Shown here in pieces: positions 27,476 through 36,642 of a stretch of DNA of 64,000 nt. This stretch comes from LBZV01 sp000993855. Its GTDB lineage: Bacteria > Patescibacteriota > Microgenomatia > Curtissbacterales > GWA2-41-24. The notes under the pieces are model-generated. The model saw only the letters and a program-made list of their open reading frames with translations. It did no database searches and was not told the DNA's origin. The position numbers and the translations under genes were made by a program. Where the stretch lies: contig CAZBKB010000004.1 in assembly GCA_964492425.1 (NCBI GenBank), forward strand, positions 1 through 64,000, given 5' to 3'. Each line of letters opens with the position of its first letter. Position 1 is the stretch's first letter.

Positions 27476-28909
27476 CTATTTTATAGAAACTACATGAAAA
27501 GGTTCAAATATCTGTAATTTTACTGCCTTTTCCCCTGTTTCATACTTACTCAGGCTATGCTCCTGTAGATCTGAATATTCAATTATATAGATGCTTTGCG
27601 ACTCATTATTTATTGGAACTTTCGACCATTTAGATAAATATTTAAAGCCGTAATTTATCGGAAGAGGTATTTCATAAGAAAGACTTATGTTTTTACCTTG
27701 TGAATCCTCTTTAATATAAGAGATAATATTTTTCTTAAGGTTAATAGAAAAAGGATTTTTAAAGTATTTTATGGGTGTATAAAAGTTAACAAAAATAACC
27801 AGGATAAAGAAAATTAAGAAAATAGAAATTGATCTTTTTACGAGGCCATTATATAAATTCCCGACTAATATTAATGCTGCTGGAATTGAAACTAAAAAAT
27901 AATACTCAGGTATATGCTCTTTATAAAATAGAAGGCCTATTAATGGTGTAAGAAGAAAAATAAGGGTTTCCTTAACAAAAGTTTTATTTAAATGTATACG
28001 AATGTAATAAGATAAAGTAATTAATAACATAACTAGAGTAATACTTTGTCTATGCGGAATTATCACGGTTTCTGTTACAACATTTAAAAAGTTAATAACT
28101 GTATCTGAAAATTTAGATAAGTCCGCATGGTTACTTGAAAATAATAGTGAGCTTAGTTTTTTTGTCATTAATAAGTTATGTCTAATTTCAAAAGCAAAAT
28201 ATGTAGACAGGGGCAGCAGAAATGTCAGAATGGATATAATAATTTGCCGGGCAGTAAATTTCGTCTTATTGATTAGAAAAATCAGAATTACTGCAGGAAT
28301 TTGCAGGAGTAACGTGAGATGCACATGATATCCTAGCGATAAGCTAAGAGTCAAAAATGGTAATAAGAAATACTTTTTTAAATAAGCAACATTATAAGTA
28401 AGATACATTACTAAAATAGATAATAGTGAAATGTAAGAGATGGGGCTTGCTGAAATATCGTATGAAATAAGTCTTGCAGAAATTATATAAATTAGCACAG
28501 ATAACAATGCTTGAGTAGTATTTGAGATATCTTTAACAAATATGAACAGGAGGACGACAGCAAAAGCGGAAAACATGACCGCCTGGTAACCTAATGCGAT
28601 TGGATCTAATTTAAAGGCGTAAAGAAAGATGGCATGTGACCAATTTAATAATGGGCCTGCGAATATGCCTCCGGTTGAAGTTTCTATGCCGATTAAGGTG
28701 GGTTTGTGGTTTATTATTAAACTCCAGGCAGCCTCTGCAGCTTTTTCCTGATCGTGATCAAATCCCAATCTGTCTGAAAAATTATAAAGACGAGTTGTTA
28801 AAAACAATGCCAGAAGAGCGAGCAAAAGTAAAAGAGAAAAATTCGTTTTTCTAGGGAGATTCAGAATCTGGGAGAGACTTAGTTTAGCTGTAAATTCCGC
28901 GAAGATCAT
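27476..28909 (-). CDS. GT39-like membrane glycosyltransferase
   Basis: This 477-residue polytopic protein has a first loop with LGFDHDQEKAAEAAWSLI followed by TLIGIETSTGGIFAGPLLNW. This is the GT39-like DxDQxxxA and GPxxxGGxxxGPL arrangement also seen in the genes at 24798 and 30624. About ten helices are followed by a roughly 90-residue C-terminal outer domain. Its 5' end overlaps the DPM-like gene by 26 bases, which suggests that the GT2 supplies its lipid-phosphate sugar. Substrate is unknown. Confidence 0.68.
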   Translation of the reverse strand: MIFAEFTAKLSLSQILNLPRKTNFSLLLLLALLALFLTTRLYNFSDRLGFDHDQEKAAEAAWSLIINHKPTLIGIETSTGGIFAGPLLNWSHAIFLYAFKLDPIALGYQAVMFSAFAVVLLFIFVKDISNTTQALLSVLIYIISARLISYDISASPISYISLLSILVMYLTYNVAYLKKYFLLPFLTLSLSLGYHVHLTLLLQIPAVILIFLINKTKFTARQIIISILTFLLPLSTYFAFEIRHNLLMTKKLSSLLFSSNHADLSKFSDTVINFLNVVTETVIIPHRQSITLVMLLITLSYYIRIHLNKTFVKETLIFLLTPLIGLLFYKEHIPEYYFLVSIPAALILVGNLYNGLVKRSISIFLIFFILVIFVNFYTPIKYFKNPFSINLKKNIISYIKEDSQGKNISLSYEIPLPINYGFKYLSKWSKVPINNESQSIYIIEYSDLQEHSLSKYETGEKAVKLQIFEPFHVVSIK

Positions 28910-29639
28910 TTAAGCGAACACGTACGACATCCCTAAACATCCTGAGAGAATCTTTAAGGGGACTTACCCTGCTTGTTGCAACGTGATGCCATATTATTGG
29001 TACTTCTTTAATTTTGAACTTGTGCTTTTTGGCAATGAATAGAAGTTCTACATCGAATGCTGTCACTAATGCACCGTGAACTTTTTTGCCCTTGCCATAG
29101 ACTTTGAGTTCACCAAATAAATTCTTTGCTACATCACCTTTAAAGCATTTAAAACCCGCTTGAGTATCCCAAATTCCTCGAACTGCAATAATTTGTACGA
29201 TAATATTAAACACTAAACCCATGATGTGCCTATGTAGAGGCTCTTTTTCCCTTTTTGCCCCTGGAAGTTGTCTGGAACCAATAACAATGTCATATTCTGG
29301 GAAAAACGGCATTAATTTCTCAACTTCTTTGATAGGTGTAGCTTGGTCAAAATCGGTAAAGAGTATATAGTCTCCTTTTGCCTCTTCCACGCCTTTTTTT
29401 ACCGTTTCCGCTTTACCTTGATGAGGGTTTTTTATAATACGGATGTTGTCATATTTTTTAGCAAACTTATCACCAAGTGCTGCGGTATTATCTTCAGATC
29501 CGTCATCCACTATAAGAATCTCATATGGGTAACTTTGCGCTGCAAGGTATTTAGCGACTTCATCAACTGTCTCTTTTTTGAAGTTTGGCTCCTCGTTATA
29601 TGCTGGAATGATTACAGAAATATGTGGTTTGTCAGACAT
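28884..29639 (-). CDS. Dolichyl-phosphate glucose synthase-like GT2
   Basis: This protein of about 251 residues starts at ATG 29639 (MSDKPHISVIIPAYNEEPNF); an in-frame TTG upstream would run into pyrB and is less likely. It has LIVDDGSEDNTAAL, HQGKAETVKKGVEEAKG, the metal site FTDFDQATP, GSRQLPGAKR, the WDTQAGFKCF motif and a FDVELLFIA segment. These motifs are diagnostic of the ALG5/DPG-synthase branch of GT2 (cd04188-like), which moves a hexose from a nucleotide to a polyprenyl phosphate. The downstream GT39-like gene overlaps it and is the likely user of the product. Confidence 0.85.
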   Translation of the reverse strand: MSDKPHISVIIPAYNEEPNFKKETVDEVAKYLAAQSYPYEILIVDDGSEDNTAALGDKFAKKYDNIRIIKNPHQGKAETVKKGVEEAKGDYILFTDFDQATPIKEVEKLMPFFPEYDIVIGSRQLPGAKREKEPLHRHIMGLVFNIIVQIIAVRGIWDTQAGFKCFKGDVAKNLFGELKVYGKGKKVHGALVTAFDVELLFIAKKHKFKIKEVPIIWHHVATSRVSPLKDSLRMFRDVVRVRLNDLRGIYS

Positions 29640-29667
29640 TTTTTTAATTATCTTATTATGAAAGTAT

Positions 29668-30615
29668 TTAGACGTTTTTGTCAAAGAGATAAAGAAGTAT
29701 TGCCATCCTCACATATAAACCATTTTGCACCTGATCAAAATATTTTGCCCTAGAATCTTTATCTACCTCCTGCGTTATTTCGTTTATACGAGGAAGTGGG
29801 TGCATAATTATCGCATTCTTTTTAACAAGTGCTAAAGTTTTTTTGTCAATTATATATTTGCCGAAATATTTTAGGTATTCACTCTCGCCCGTTTTTTCAT
29901 TTACAAATCGCTCTTTTTGTATTCTTGTTTGATAAATAACATCAGCGTTTCTTACAGCTGATTTTAAATCTTCAGTCTCTGAAAATTTAATTTTCTTCTC
30001 CTCTAACAATTTTTTGATCGACACAGGTATAGCAAGTGCAGGAGGAGCAACGTAAATAAGTTCAAAATTACTATATAGACGAAATAATTGACTCAGGGAA
30101 TGTATTGTTCTACCGTTTGCTAAATCTCCAACCATGGCTATTATTATTTTGGGTAATTTTGACTTCTTGAGGATTCCAAGGTTTGAAAAAACTGTATATA
30201 AATCCAAGAGAGCCTGTGTTGGATGCTCCCCTTTACCATCACCCGCATTAATGATGGGCACTTCTGAATACTCTGATGCTATTTGGGACGCTCCTTCTGT
30301 AAAATGCCTCAATACTATTACATCTGCATAACAATTAATTACCCTTATTGTGTCCTCCAGGGTTTCACCTTTTGCTGCTGATGAGAATTCCGATGCATTT
30401 TCTGTTGAAATTACCTGTCCTCCTAACCTTAACATTGCAGATTCAAATGACAATCTTGTTCTTGTAGAAGGTTCATAAAAAAGGGTTGCCATAACTTTAC
30501 CCCTCAAAGCGGTAAATGGGTTTTTGGACCTTTGTATTTTCTCAGTGATCTTAAATATCCCGGAGACAAATTTTTTGTCGAATTGACTTGCAGAAATGAT
30601 ATGGCTTTTAGTCAT
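29668..30615 (-). CDS. pyrB: Aspartate carbamoyltransferase catalytic chain
   Basis: This 315-residue enzyme condenses carbamoyl phosphate with aspartate in de novo pyrimidine synthesis. The carbamoyl-phosphate loop FYEPSTRTRLSF, the HPTQALLD helix, a VGDLANGRTIHSL segment and the late HPLPRINEI motif are all present, and its length is normal for PyrB. The Ser-Thr-Arg-Thr-Arg and His-Pro-Leu-Pro residues make it aspartate rather than ornithine carbamoyltransferase. No pyrI, pyrC or carAB is beside it. It lies between a GT39-like gene (8 bases upstream) and the DPM-like gene, an unusual place for a pyrimidine gene. UMP-derived nucleotide sugars are a possible link. Confidence 0.95.
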   Translation of the reverse strand: MTKSHIISASQFDKKFVSGIFKITEKIQRSKNPFTALRGKVMATLFYEPSTRTRLSFESAMLRLGGQVISTENASEFSSAAKGETLEDTIRVINCYADVIVLRHFTEGASQIASEYSEVPIINAGDGKGEHPTQALLDLYTVFSNLGILKKSKLPKIIIAMVGDLANGRTIHSLSQLFRLYSNFELIYVAPPALAIPVSIKKLLEEKKIKFSETEDLKSAVRNADVIYQTRIQKERFVNEKTGESEYLKYFGKYIIDKKTLALVKKNAIIMHPLPRINEITQEVDKDSRAKYFDQVQNGLYVRMAILLYLFDKNV

Positions 30616-30623
30616 CTCGTAAA

Positions 30624-32123
30624 TTATATTCCTTTTTCTACAGGCTTACCAATCAAATTTCTACTTGATTCATGATGGGATAGTCTAAAAATTTTAAAGT
30701 TATATTCCGAAATATTCCATTCACTTTCAATTTGAGCCATACCAAAACCAGCAATTTCCCAAACTGGATGTCCAAGTGGAGTACACTTTTGATCTTCGCA
30801 TATGATTATAAGCTGTTCGGTGATGTTGTCTTCAAGTTTAGTTGGCTCATGGCCTAATATATCGAGAAAATAACGGTAAGCATGATCTGAATTGCTCTGA
30901 GAAATCATCGCAAAATTGTAGGGCTTGCCTTCTGATTTTTCTATCACGAGATTAGCTAAACTTTGGGTTTGTTGAATAAGCCGGTTGGGAGCAGTCGTGT
31001 AAAAACCTTGCGATAAAAAGAACAAAAAAATTACAAAAGAAGATAATAGAATAAATATTCTTGTGACTTTACGACGCCACAAAATCGAAACTAGAAGTCC
31101 AAACATTATAAACGGAGCTGGATAAATGCTCCCAAAATAATAATCGTTAAGTTGTCCAGCATAAAGCCTTATAAAGAATACTCCGGCAATAAAATATATG
31201 ATTGCAATTGAAAAAATGATTCTTTGGGATGATTTCCAGCTACTTATCAAACCGGCCAGAACAATAAGAGAAGAGGTCCAAAGATACATTTTTGTAAACG
31301 GTGTGTTCTCAATTTTTGTAATCCATTTAAGCAAGATGTTTGCGCTATCTGCTACAGCCCATGTGATATTTCCCTTATAATCGATAGTACTTCCACGAGA
31401 TACAAATTCAAATATAGTTTTAAAATTTGGGAAGCTATTCTTAATTTCAAATATCAAAAAGGGTGAGAATGTAATTAAAATACCAATAAGTATGAGAACA
31501 GGACTAATCAGGATTCGTTTAAATTTTTCATTGAATAAAACAATAAGAGACGAGACAGGGGCTAATATTAAACTTAGATAATGAAGTTGAATTGCAACGC
31601 CAAAACATGCCCCGACCCCGAGATAATAAATGAGTTTCCTCTTTTTAATAGCCAGGTAGACAAAGTAGATAAGCAAAAGTGAAAAGAATGGCATGGGATT
31701 TGGGTTCCACGAAGATCTTGAATACCTAACGATAAGAGGCGTGGCGGCATATAAAAAACTTGTAAGAATTGCCGGCCAAAATCCTGTTGTATCCTTTAAA
31801 AATTTATAGAGCAATAAAACCGTTGATATACCAAAAATTGCAACCATATATGAAGGTCCTACAGGATCAAATCTGGACAGTAATATAAATGGTGCTGCCA
31901 TCCAGTAATATATTGGTCCAAGATAGAAACCACCAACAGAGGCGGTAGGCCCAAGAAATGGAATATCTCTATTTAAGATAATGTTCCTTAGCACAATCAT
32001 GTCCCTGCCTTCGTCTCCTAAAAAGACTACGTAATCTCTTATTTTGTAAAATCGGAAAAAAACAGCCACTATTATTAACAAGATAACTAATACTGTCTGC
32101 AACTTCTTATCTGTCAAAATCAT
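30624..32123 (-). CDS. GT39-like membrane glycosyltransferase
   Basis: This 499-residue polytopic protein has the first outer loop VVFLGDEGRDMIVLRNII followed by PFLGPTASVGGFYLGPIYYW, the GDExRD acidic motif and glycine-rich segment of GT39/ArnT-like enzymes. About eleven helices and a soluble C-terminal domain of about 100 residues follow. An ATTTTA element on the plus strand (TAAAAT on the minus strand, 32136-32131) lies 7 bases before the ATG, so this gene may start a transcript that also includes pyrB, the DPM-like gene and the GT-C genes after it. Confidence 0.72.
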   Translation of the reverse strand: MILTDKKLQTVLVILLIIVAVFFRFYKIRDYVVFLGDEGRDMIVLRNIILNRDIPFLGPTASVGGFYLGPIYYWMAAPFILLSRFDPVGPSYMVAIFGISTVLLLYKFLKDTTGFWPAILTSFLYAATPLIVRYSRSSWNPNPMPFFSLLLIYFVYLAIKKRKLIYYLGVGACFGVAIQLHYLSLILAPVSSLIVLFNEKFKRILISPVLILIGILITFSPFLIFEIKNSFPNFKTIFEFVSRGSTIDYKGNITWAVADSANILLKWITKIENTPFTKMYLWTSSLIVLAGLISSWKSSQRIIFSIAIIYFIAGVFFIRLYAGQLNDYYFGSIYPAPFIMFGLLVSILWRRKVTRIFILLSSFVIFLFFLSQGFYTTAPNRLIQQTQSLANLVIEKSEGKPYNFAMISQSNSDHAYRYFLDILGHEPTKLEDNITEQLIIICEDQKCTPLGHPVWEIAGFGMAQIESEWNISEYNFKIFRLSHHESSRNLIGKPVEKGI

Positions 32124-32173
32124 GTTTCAAATTTTATATTACATGGAGAATTATCTTATTTGGACAGTTATTA

Positions 32174-33364
32174 TTATTGCTTTTCTTTCCAGATCCAAAT
32201 TAGATTTACAAAATAGTTGAAGAACAGACCAGTAGCAACACCTACTGCAAGACCTATTTGTTCATGAAGATTTAAAATATGGGCAAAAAACAAGATTGAA
32301 AATAATTGGATTATTGGGCTGCCAATAGAAGTAAGATTAAACTTTGCAAACCTGAGAAATGGCGAACCCATGTGAGACCTATCCTTAAATGTCCAGTTAT
32401 CATGCATTAAAAAATTAAAAATTATGGATAGCTCGATAGAGATGACAGATGCAATAAATAATCTATCCAAACTAAAAAATAAAATCTTTGGAGCATTTTC
32501 TATTGTGGAAATAAAGTTTAATACTGGCCGGGTTAATACGGGATACGAATAAATAGCCCCCCTATACAAAAGACCAAGGACAACTGCATTAATTAGGTAG
32601 CTAATGCATCCTACCAGCGCAAATTTTATGAAAGTTCTTGATCGTTCAAGGCGAACTTTAAAGCCAAATTTTATTACATCCAGTGTATAGGCGACAATTT
32701 TAGCTTTTGAATACCCTTTTTTTCGATCCTTAAAAGTGATGGGGATTTCTTCAATTTTTGCTCCCGCTTTTATTGCCGCATATAAAAACGCCGGTTGAAT
32801 TATATAGGTCTTGGATTTCCAAGGAACCTTTGAGAAATCTATTTTTTCAAACAGTTTTTTTGTGAATACACGATACGAGTTAGTATATTCTGAAATATTG
32901 AATGTGCCCCAGGCTATTTTTGAAAATAGGGCTGACCCTCGGGTAAACAATCTCCTGTGCCAGCCGAGAAGGTTTTTACCTCCTTTTGTAAGTCGCGAGC
33001 CTATGACTAGATCATTACCTTCTATAATCTTTTTTATCATTTGGGGGAGTGTCGATGGATCATGAGAAAGGTCACTATCCATTTGTGCCAGCATATCCGC
33101 TTTTAGCCTACTTATTGCATAACGATGACCTTTTACTATGCCTATTCCTAAACCCCTCTCTTTTACATCCAGATAGTGCACTTTTGGATTAGTTTTAGTA
33201 ATCTTTTTTACAATTTCCCCTGTTTTATCAGGTGAATGGCTATCTGAGACTAACACATGCAAGTCAATACTGGAAATCTTTTTTGCTTGCTCAAGAACAA
33301 GTTTGATTATCTCTTCGACATTTTCTTCCTCATTATAGGTGGGGATATTGACTACCAGCCTCAT
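32174..33364 (-). CDS. DPM-like GT2 fused to a GtrA flippase domain
   Basis: This 396-residue protein has two parts. Residues 1-235 form a polyprenol-phosphate mannosyltransferase-like GT2 (VNIPTYNEEENVEEII, VSDSHSPDKT, LAQMDSDLSHDP, GSRLTKGG). Residues 245-395 form a four-helix GtrA domain (PF04138) with FIKFALVGCISYLINA, FLMHDNWTF and FFNYFVNLIWIW. GtrA/GtcA proteins are thought to flip polyprenyl-phosphate sugars, so one chain would both make the donor and move it across the membrane. In three-component glycosylation systems the third part is a GT-C enzyme such as YfhO, and two of those are in this window. It overlaps gmd by 4 bases. Confidence 0.87.
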   Translation of the reverse strand: MRLVVNIPTYNEEENVEEIIKLVLEQAKKISSIDLHVLVSDSHSPDKTGEIVKKITKTNPKVHYLDVKERGLGIGIVKGHRYAISRLKADMLAQMDSDLSHDPSTLPQMIKKIIEGNDLVIGSRLTKGGKNLLGWHRRLFTRGSALFSKIAWGTFNISEYTNSYRVFTKKLFEKIDFSKVPWKSKTYIIQPAFLYAAIKAGAKIEEIPITFKDRKKGYSKAKIVAYTLDVIKFGFKVRLERSRTFIKFALVGCISYLINAVVLGLLYRGAIYSYPVLTRPVLNFISTIENAPKILFFSLDRLFIASVISIELSIIFNFLMHDNWTFKDRSHMGSPFLRFAKFNLTSIGSPIIQLFSILFFAHILNLHEQIGLAVGVATGLFFNYFVNLIWIWKEKQ

Positions 33365-34338
33365 TTGGAATTTTTCTTTAGAAGTTTGACGTCTGCTTCC
33401 ACCATCACTTTTACCAACTCTTTAAAAGAAACTTTTGGGGTCCAGCCTAAAACTTTTTTTGCTTTCGATGCATCACCAATTAAAAAATCTACTTCAGCCG
33501 GCCGCATAAATTCTTTAGAAATTTTTACGTGTTTTTTCCAATTCTTTTCACCAATAACTTCAAATGCGACTTTTATAAATTCTTCTACGGAGTGATTTTC
33601 ACCTGTTGCTATAACATAATCATCGGCTATTTCTTGTTGCAACATGAGCCACATAGCTTCTACATAATCTCCTGCAAAACCCCAATCACGTTTGGCATCG
33701 AGATTGCCTAGAGTTAAATATTCCTGCAAGCCTAATTTAATTCTTGCTACGCCGTGAGAAATTTTTCTTGTTACAAATTCCAAACCTCGTCTTGGGGATT
33801 CGTGATTGAATAATATGCCGGGTACGGCGAATAAATTATAAGACTCTCTGTAATTTATGGTGATCCAATGAGCATATACTTTTGCCACACCATAAGGACT
33901 TCTAGGATGAAAAGTCGTTCTTTCTGTTTGTGGACTCTCTGCTACTTGTCCAAACATTTCTGATGATGACGCTTGATAAAATCTCGTTTTTGGTTTTACC
34001 TGTCTTATTGCTTCAAGCATCCTGGTTGCGCCGAGTGCAGTAAATTCACCTGTTAAAACAGGCTGGGACCAAGAAGTTGCCACAAAACTCTGGGCAGCCA
34101 AATTGTAAATTTCGTCAGGGTTTGAATATTCAACTGCAGAGGTTAATGATTGTTGATCCAGGAGATCACCAGGAATAAGTTCTATCTTGTCTTGCATATG
34201 TTTTATCCTCTCGTAATTTGGAGTTGATGTACGTCTGGTGAGCCCGAACACTTTGTAATTTTTTGCAAGTAAAAACTCAGCTAAATATGAACCATCTTGG
34301 CCAGTTATACCTGTTATGAGTGCTTTTTTTTGTGCCAT
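33361..34338 (-). CDS. gmd: GDP-mannose 4,6-dehydratase
   Basis: This 325-residue extended SDR converts GDP-D-mannose to GDP-4-keto-6-deoxy-D-mannose. It has the NADP motif ITGITGQDGSYLAEFL, LAAQSFVATSW, the active-site QASSSEMFG and SPYGVAK, and the Gmd-specific NHESPRRGLEFVTRKI. Length and motif order match typical bacterial Gmd. It shares one base with the rmd-like gene upstream and 4 bases with the GT2-GtrA gene downstream. Together with the reductase next to it, it should yield GDP-D-rhamnose. Confidence 0.93.
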   Translation of the reverse strand: MAQKKALITGITGQDGSYLAEFLLAKNYKVFGLTRRTSTPNYERIKHMQDKIELIPGDLLDQQSLTSAVEYSNPDEIYNLAAQSFVATSWSQPVLTGEFTALGATRMLEAIRQVKPKTRFYQASSSEMFGQVAESPQTERTTFHPRSPYGVAKVYAHWITINYRESYNLFAVPGILFNHESPRRGLEFVTRKISHGVARIKLGLQEYLTLGNLDAKRDWGFAGDYVEAMWLMLQQEIADDYVIATGENHSVEEFIKVAFEVIGEKNWKKHVKISKEFMRPAEVDFLIGDASKAKKVLGWTPKVSFKELVKVMVEADVKLLKKNSK

Positions 34339-35291
34339 CAGTTTTTTATTTTATCCCTTTCGTATTCAATTGTATCAAATAATGTTTTTTCTAGAGGTAT
34401 TGTTGGTTCCCAACCAGTATCTTTTTTAAATTTGGAATAATCACAGTAAATTCGTTGTATCTCGACCTTCCTGAATAAACTCCTATCTTGAACTATTTTA
34501 ACCTCAACACTTGATAGTGAAATTAGTTTAGTAAGTATATCAGCTATTCTAACAGCTTTTGCTGAACCCAAGTTGTAAACATCACCAACTCTACCTTTAT
34601 CCAGTGCAAGTAAATAAGCTTTTACAATGTCCCTCACATCTGTGATGTCCCGCCATGTGTTTAAGTTTCCAACTTTGATTATTCCTTTTCCTATTGTTTC
34701 AATTTTTGCTATTTGGGAAGCAAACGCCGGAACTACAAATTTTGTTGATTGACGAGGGCCTATGTGGTTAAAAGGTCTTACTCGGACAATATTAAGCCCA
34801 TTGTTTAAAAAGAACTGATACCCCAGCATGTCTTGTGCAACTTTCGATACTGCGTAAGGCGAGGTTGGTGCGAGTGGTGTGTCTTCATTTACCGGTAAAT
34901 ATTTTTTTTCAACATCTCCATATTCATCAGCAGAACCAACTATTAGAATTTTTACTTTTGATTTTTGTCTTGCAACTTCCTCAAGTAAATTTATTTGTCC
35001 AAATATATTGTTTTTAAGAGTAAGCTGAGGATAGTGAAAACTTTGGGCCGGTGATGAAAACGCAGCTAAGTGAAACAGATAATTATAATCTTTGAAATCT
35101 ATCTTCTTTAAGCTACGTTTTTTCAGAAGGTCAATTTCAATTTTACTAATCTTTTTTGTAAATTGTTTTAGATTCTCAATTGAGTGTTTGGGATGAATAA
35201 GAGTTGTAACTTGAATATTATTTTTATTAAGATACTCTGTAAGATGGCTACCGACGAAACCAGCCGCTCCTGTAATAAGCGCTTTTTTCAT
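34338..35291 (-). CDS. rmd: GDP-4-keto-6-deoxy-D-mannose reductase-like SDR
   Basis: This 317-residue extended SDR has the cofactor motif ITGAAGFVGSHLTEYL, LAAFSSPAQSF, the active-site VGSADEYG and SPYAVSKVAQD, then the Rmd-like RVRPFNHIGPRQS and FVVPAFASQIA and a RDITDVRDIVKAY motif. These resemble Rmd, which reduces the Gmd product to GDP-D-rhamnose, rather than GDP-fucose synthase. Its position directly upstream of gmd supports this. A TDP- or UDP-sugar epimerase role cannot be fully excluded by eye. Confidence 0.75.
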   Translation of the reverse strand: MKKALITGAAGFVGSHLTEYLNKNNIQVTTLIHPKHSIENLKQFTKKISKIEIDLLKKRSLKKIDFKDYNYLFHLAAFSSPAQSFHYPQLTLKNNIFGQINLLEEVARQKSKVKILIVGSADEYGDVEKKYLPVNEDTPLAPTSPYAVSKVAQDMLGYQFFLNNGLNIVRVRPFNHIGPRQSTKFVVPAFASQIAKIETIGKGIIKVGNLNTWRDITDVRDIVKAYLLALDKGRVGDVYNLGSAKAVRIADILTKLISLSSVEVKIVQDRSLFRKVEIQRIYCDYSKFKKDTGWEPTIPLEKTLFDTIEYERDKIKN

Positions 35292-36592
35292 CGACCGACG
35301 GTAAAATAACTAAAACCGATTTCTTTCATCTTTATAGTGTCATATATATTCCGTCCATCGATAATAATTGCTCTTTTTAAGCTATTTTTAATCTTTTGTA
35401 AGTCCATTCCAAGAAATTCTGGCCACTCAGTTACAATAACAAGTGCGTCTTGGCCTTTCGCTGCGTCATAAACATCTTTTGCATACTTTTGCTTTGGAAA
35501 TATCTTTCTTGCTGTATCTATCGCCTTCGGATCATAAAGAGTCAAATCTGCACCTAAATTAAGAAGTGACTGGATTATTTTTATAGATGGTGCATCTCTC
35601 ATGTCATCTGTATTGGGCTTAAATGCGAGACCTAATATTGCTATTTTTATCTTTTCTAAATTGGGTGTTATATTGTCGGTTGCCCCAACGGCTGTCCTAA
35701 TTTTTGTTATAAACTTATCAATCTGACTATTGTTGATTGCATCTACACTTCTTAAAAGATCAAAATTATAGTCGAAACTATTGGCTTGTGCTATAAATGC
35801 CAACACATCCTTAGGAAGACAAGATCCCCCATAACCAATCCCAGGTTGCAGAAATGAAGAGCCGATCCTTTTATCTGTACCTATCCCTAGTAGTACTTTC
35901 TGAACATCAGCACCTGTTTTTTCACAAATAGTTGCAAGAGCATTTGCATAGGAAATTTTTGTTGCCAAGAACGCGTTGGAGGCATATTTGATAAGCTGAG
36001 CAGAACGCATGTCACAAATGATTCTTTCTCCCGGTAATACTGCATGCAATTCTAATAAAATTTTTTGCGCTCTTTTACTTGTAGTTCCAATTACAATACG
36101 GTCAGGGTGAAAAGCATCAGTAAGTGCAGTTCCCTCTCTTAGGAATTCCGGTGAAGCAGCAAATTCGAAATCTACTCGGGCATGTTTTTTTACGATTCTT
36201 TCCAAATCGTCTTCAAAACCGATAGGGAAAGTACTTTTTATAACAACAACTGTGTAATCTTTTAAATTTTTTGCAGTTTCTTCGACAGCACTAAACAGGT
36301 AAGTTAAATCTGCCTCGCCATTTTTGGAGGGAGGAGTTCCAACACAAATAAAAACTGCTTGAGATTTAGGAACTGACTGTGAATACGAGGTTGTGAAGAT
36401 TAACCTTTTTTCTTTTGCGTTTTTTGATAAGTATTCATATAACCCAGTTTCGAAGAATGGTATCTTACCTCGTTTGAGTGATTCTATCCTTTCCTTTGAA
36501 GTGTCTATACAGTAAACATCGTTTCCTAGCTCTGCAAAGAGAGCTGCTGTAACTAACCCTACATATCCTGCACCGATTACTGATATTGTCAT
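35288..36592 (-). CDS. ugd: UDP-glucose 6-dehydrogenase
   Basis: This 434-residue enzyme oxidises UDP-glucose to UDP-glucuronate with two NAD. It has ISVIGAGYVGLVTAALF, FICVGTPPSKNGEADL, KSTFPIG, SPEFLREGTA, the catalytic-cysteine motif GIGYGGSCLPKD and LGLAFKPNTDDMRDAP. These are the signatures of the Ugd/TuaD branch, distinct from the WecC-type paralogue at 18610. It has its own probable promoter and leads into the rmd-gmd-GT2/GtrA genes with 1-4 base overlaps. Confidence 0.93.
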   Translation of the reverse strand: MTISVIGAGYVGLVTAALFAELGNDVYCIDTSKERIESLKRGKIPFFETGLYEYLSKNAKEKRLIFTTSYSQSVPKSQAVFICVGTPPSKNGEADLTYLFSAVEETAKNLKDYTVVVIKSTFPIGFEDDLERIVKKHARVDFEFAASPEFLREGTALTDAFHPDRIVIGTTSKRAQKILLELHAVLPGERIICDMRSAQLIKYASNAFLATKISYANALATICEKTGADVQKVLLGIGTDKRIGSSFLQPGIGYGGSCLPKDVLAFIAQANSFDYNFDLLRSVDAINNSQIDKFITKIRTAVGATDNITPNLEKIKIAILGLAFKPNTDDMRDAPSIKIIQSLLNLGADLTLYDPKAIDTARKIFPKQKYAKDVYDAAKGQDALVIVTEWPEFLGMDLQKIKNSLKRAIIIDGRNIYDTIKMKEIGFSYFTVGR

Positions 36593-36612
36593 TATTTACT
36601 GGCTATCCTGAT

Positions 36613-36642
36613 ATTTTAGTCAAATAAAAGAATTTAAATCAA
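36613..36642 (-). promoter_or_regulatory. Probable promoter upstream of ugd
   Basis: On the minus strand TTGATT (36642-36637) and TAAAAT (36618-36613) are 18 bases apart. The predicted leader of about 20 bases contains AGGA before the ATG at 36592. The -35 box lies in the end of the rmlD-like gene. Confidence 0.5.

Noticed and set aside
29640..29684. TTG start that lengthens the DPG-synthase-like protein by 15 residues
   Set aside because: The added residues are unlike the family, and the ATG at 29639 leads straight into the GT2 motif.
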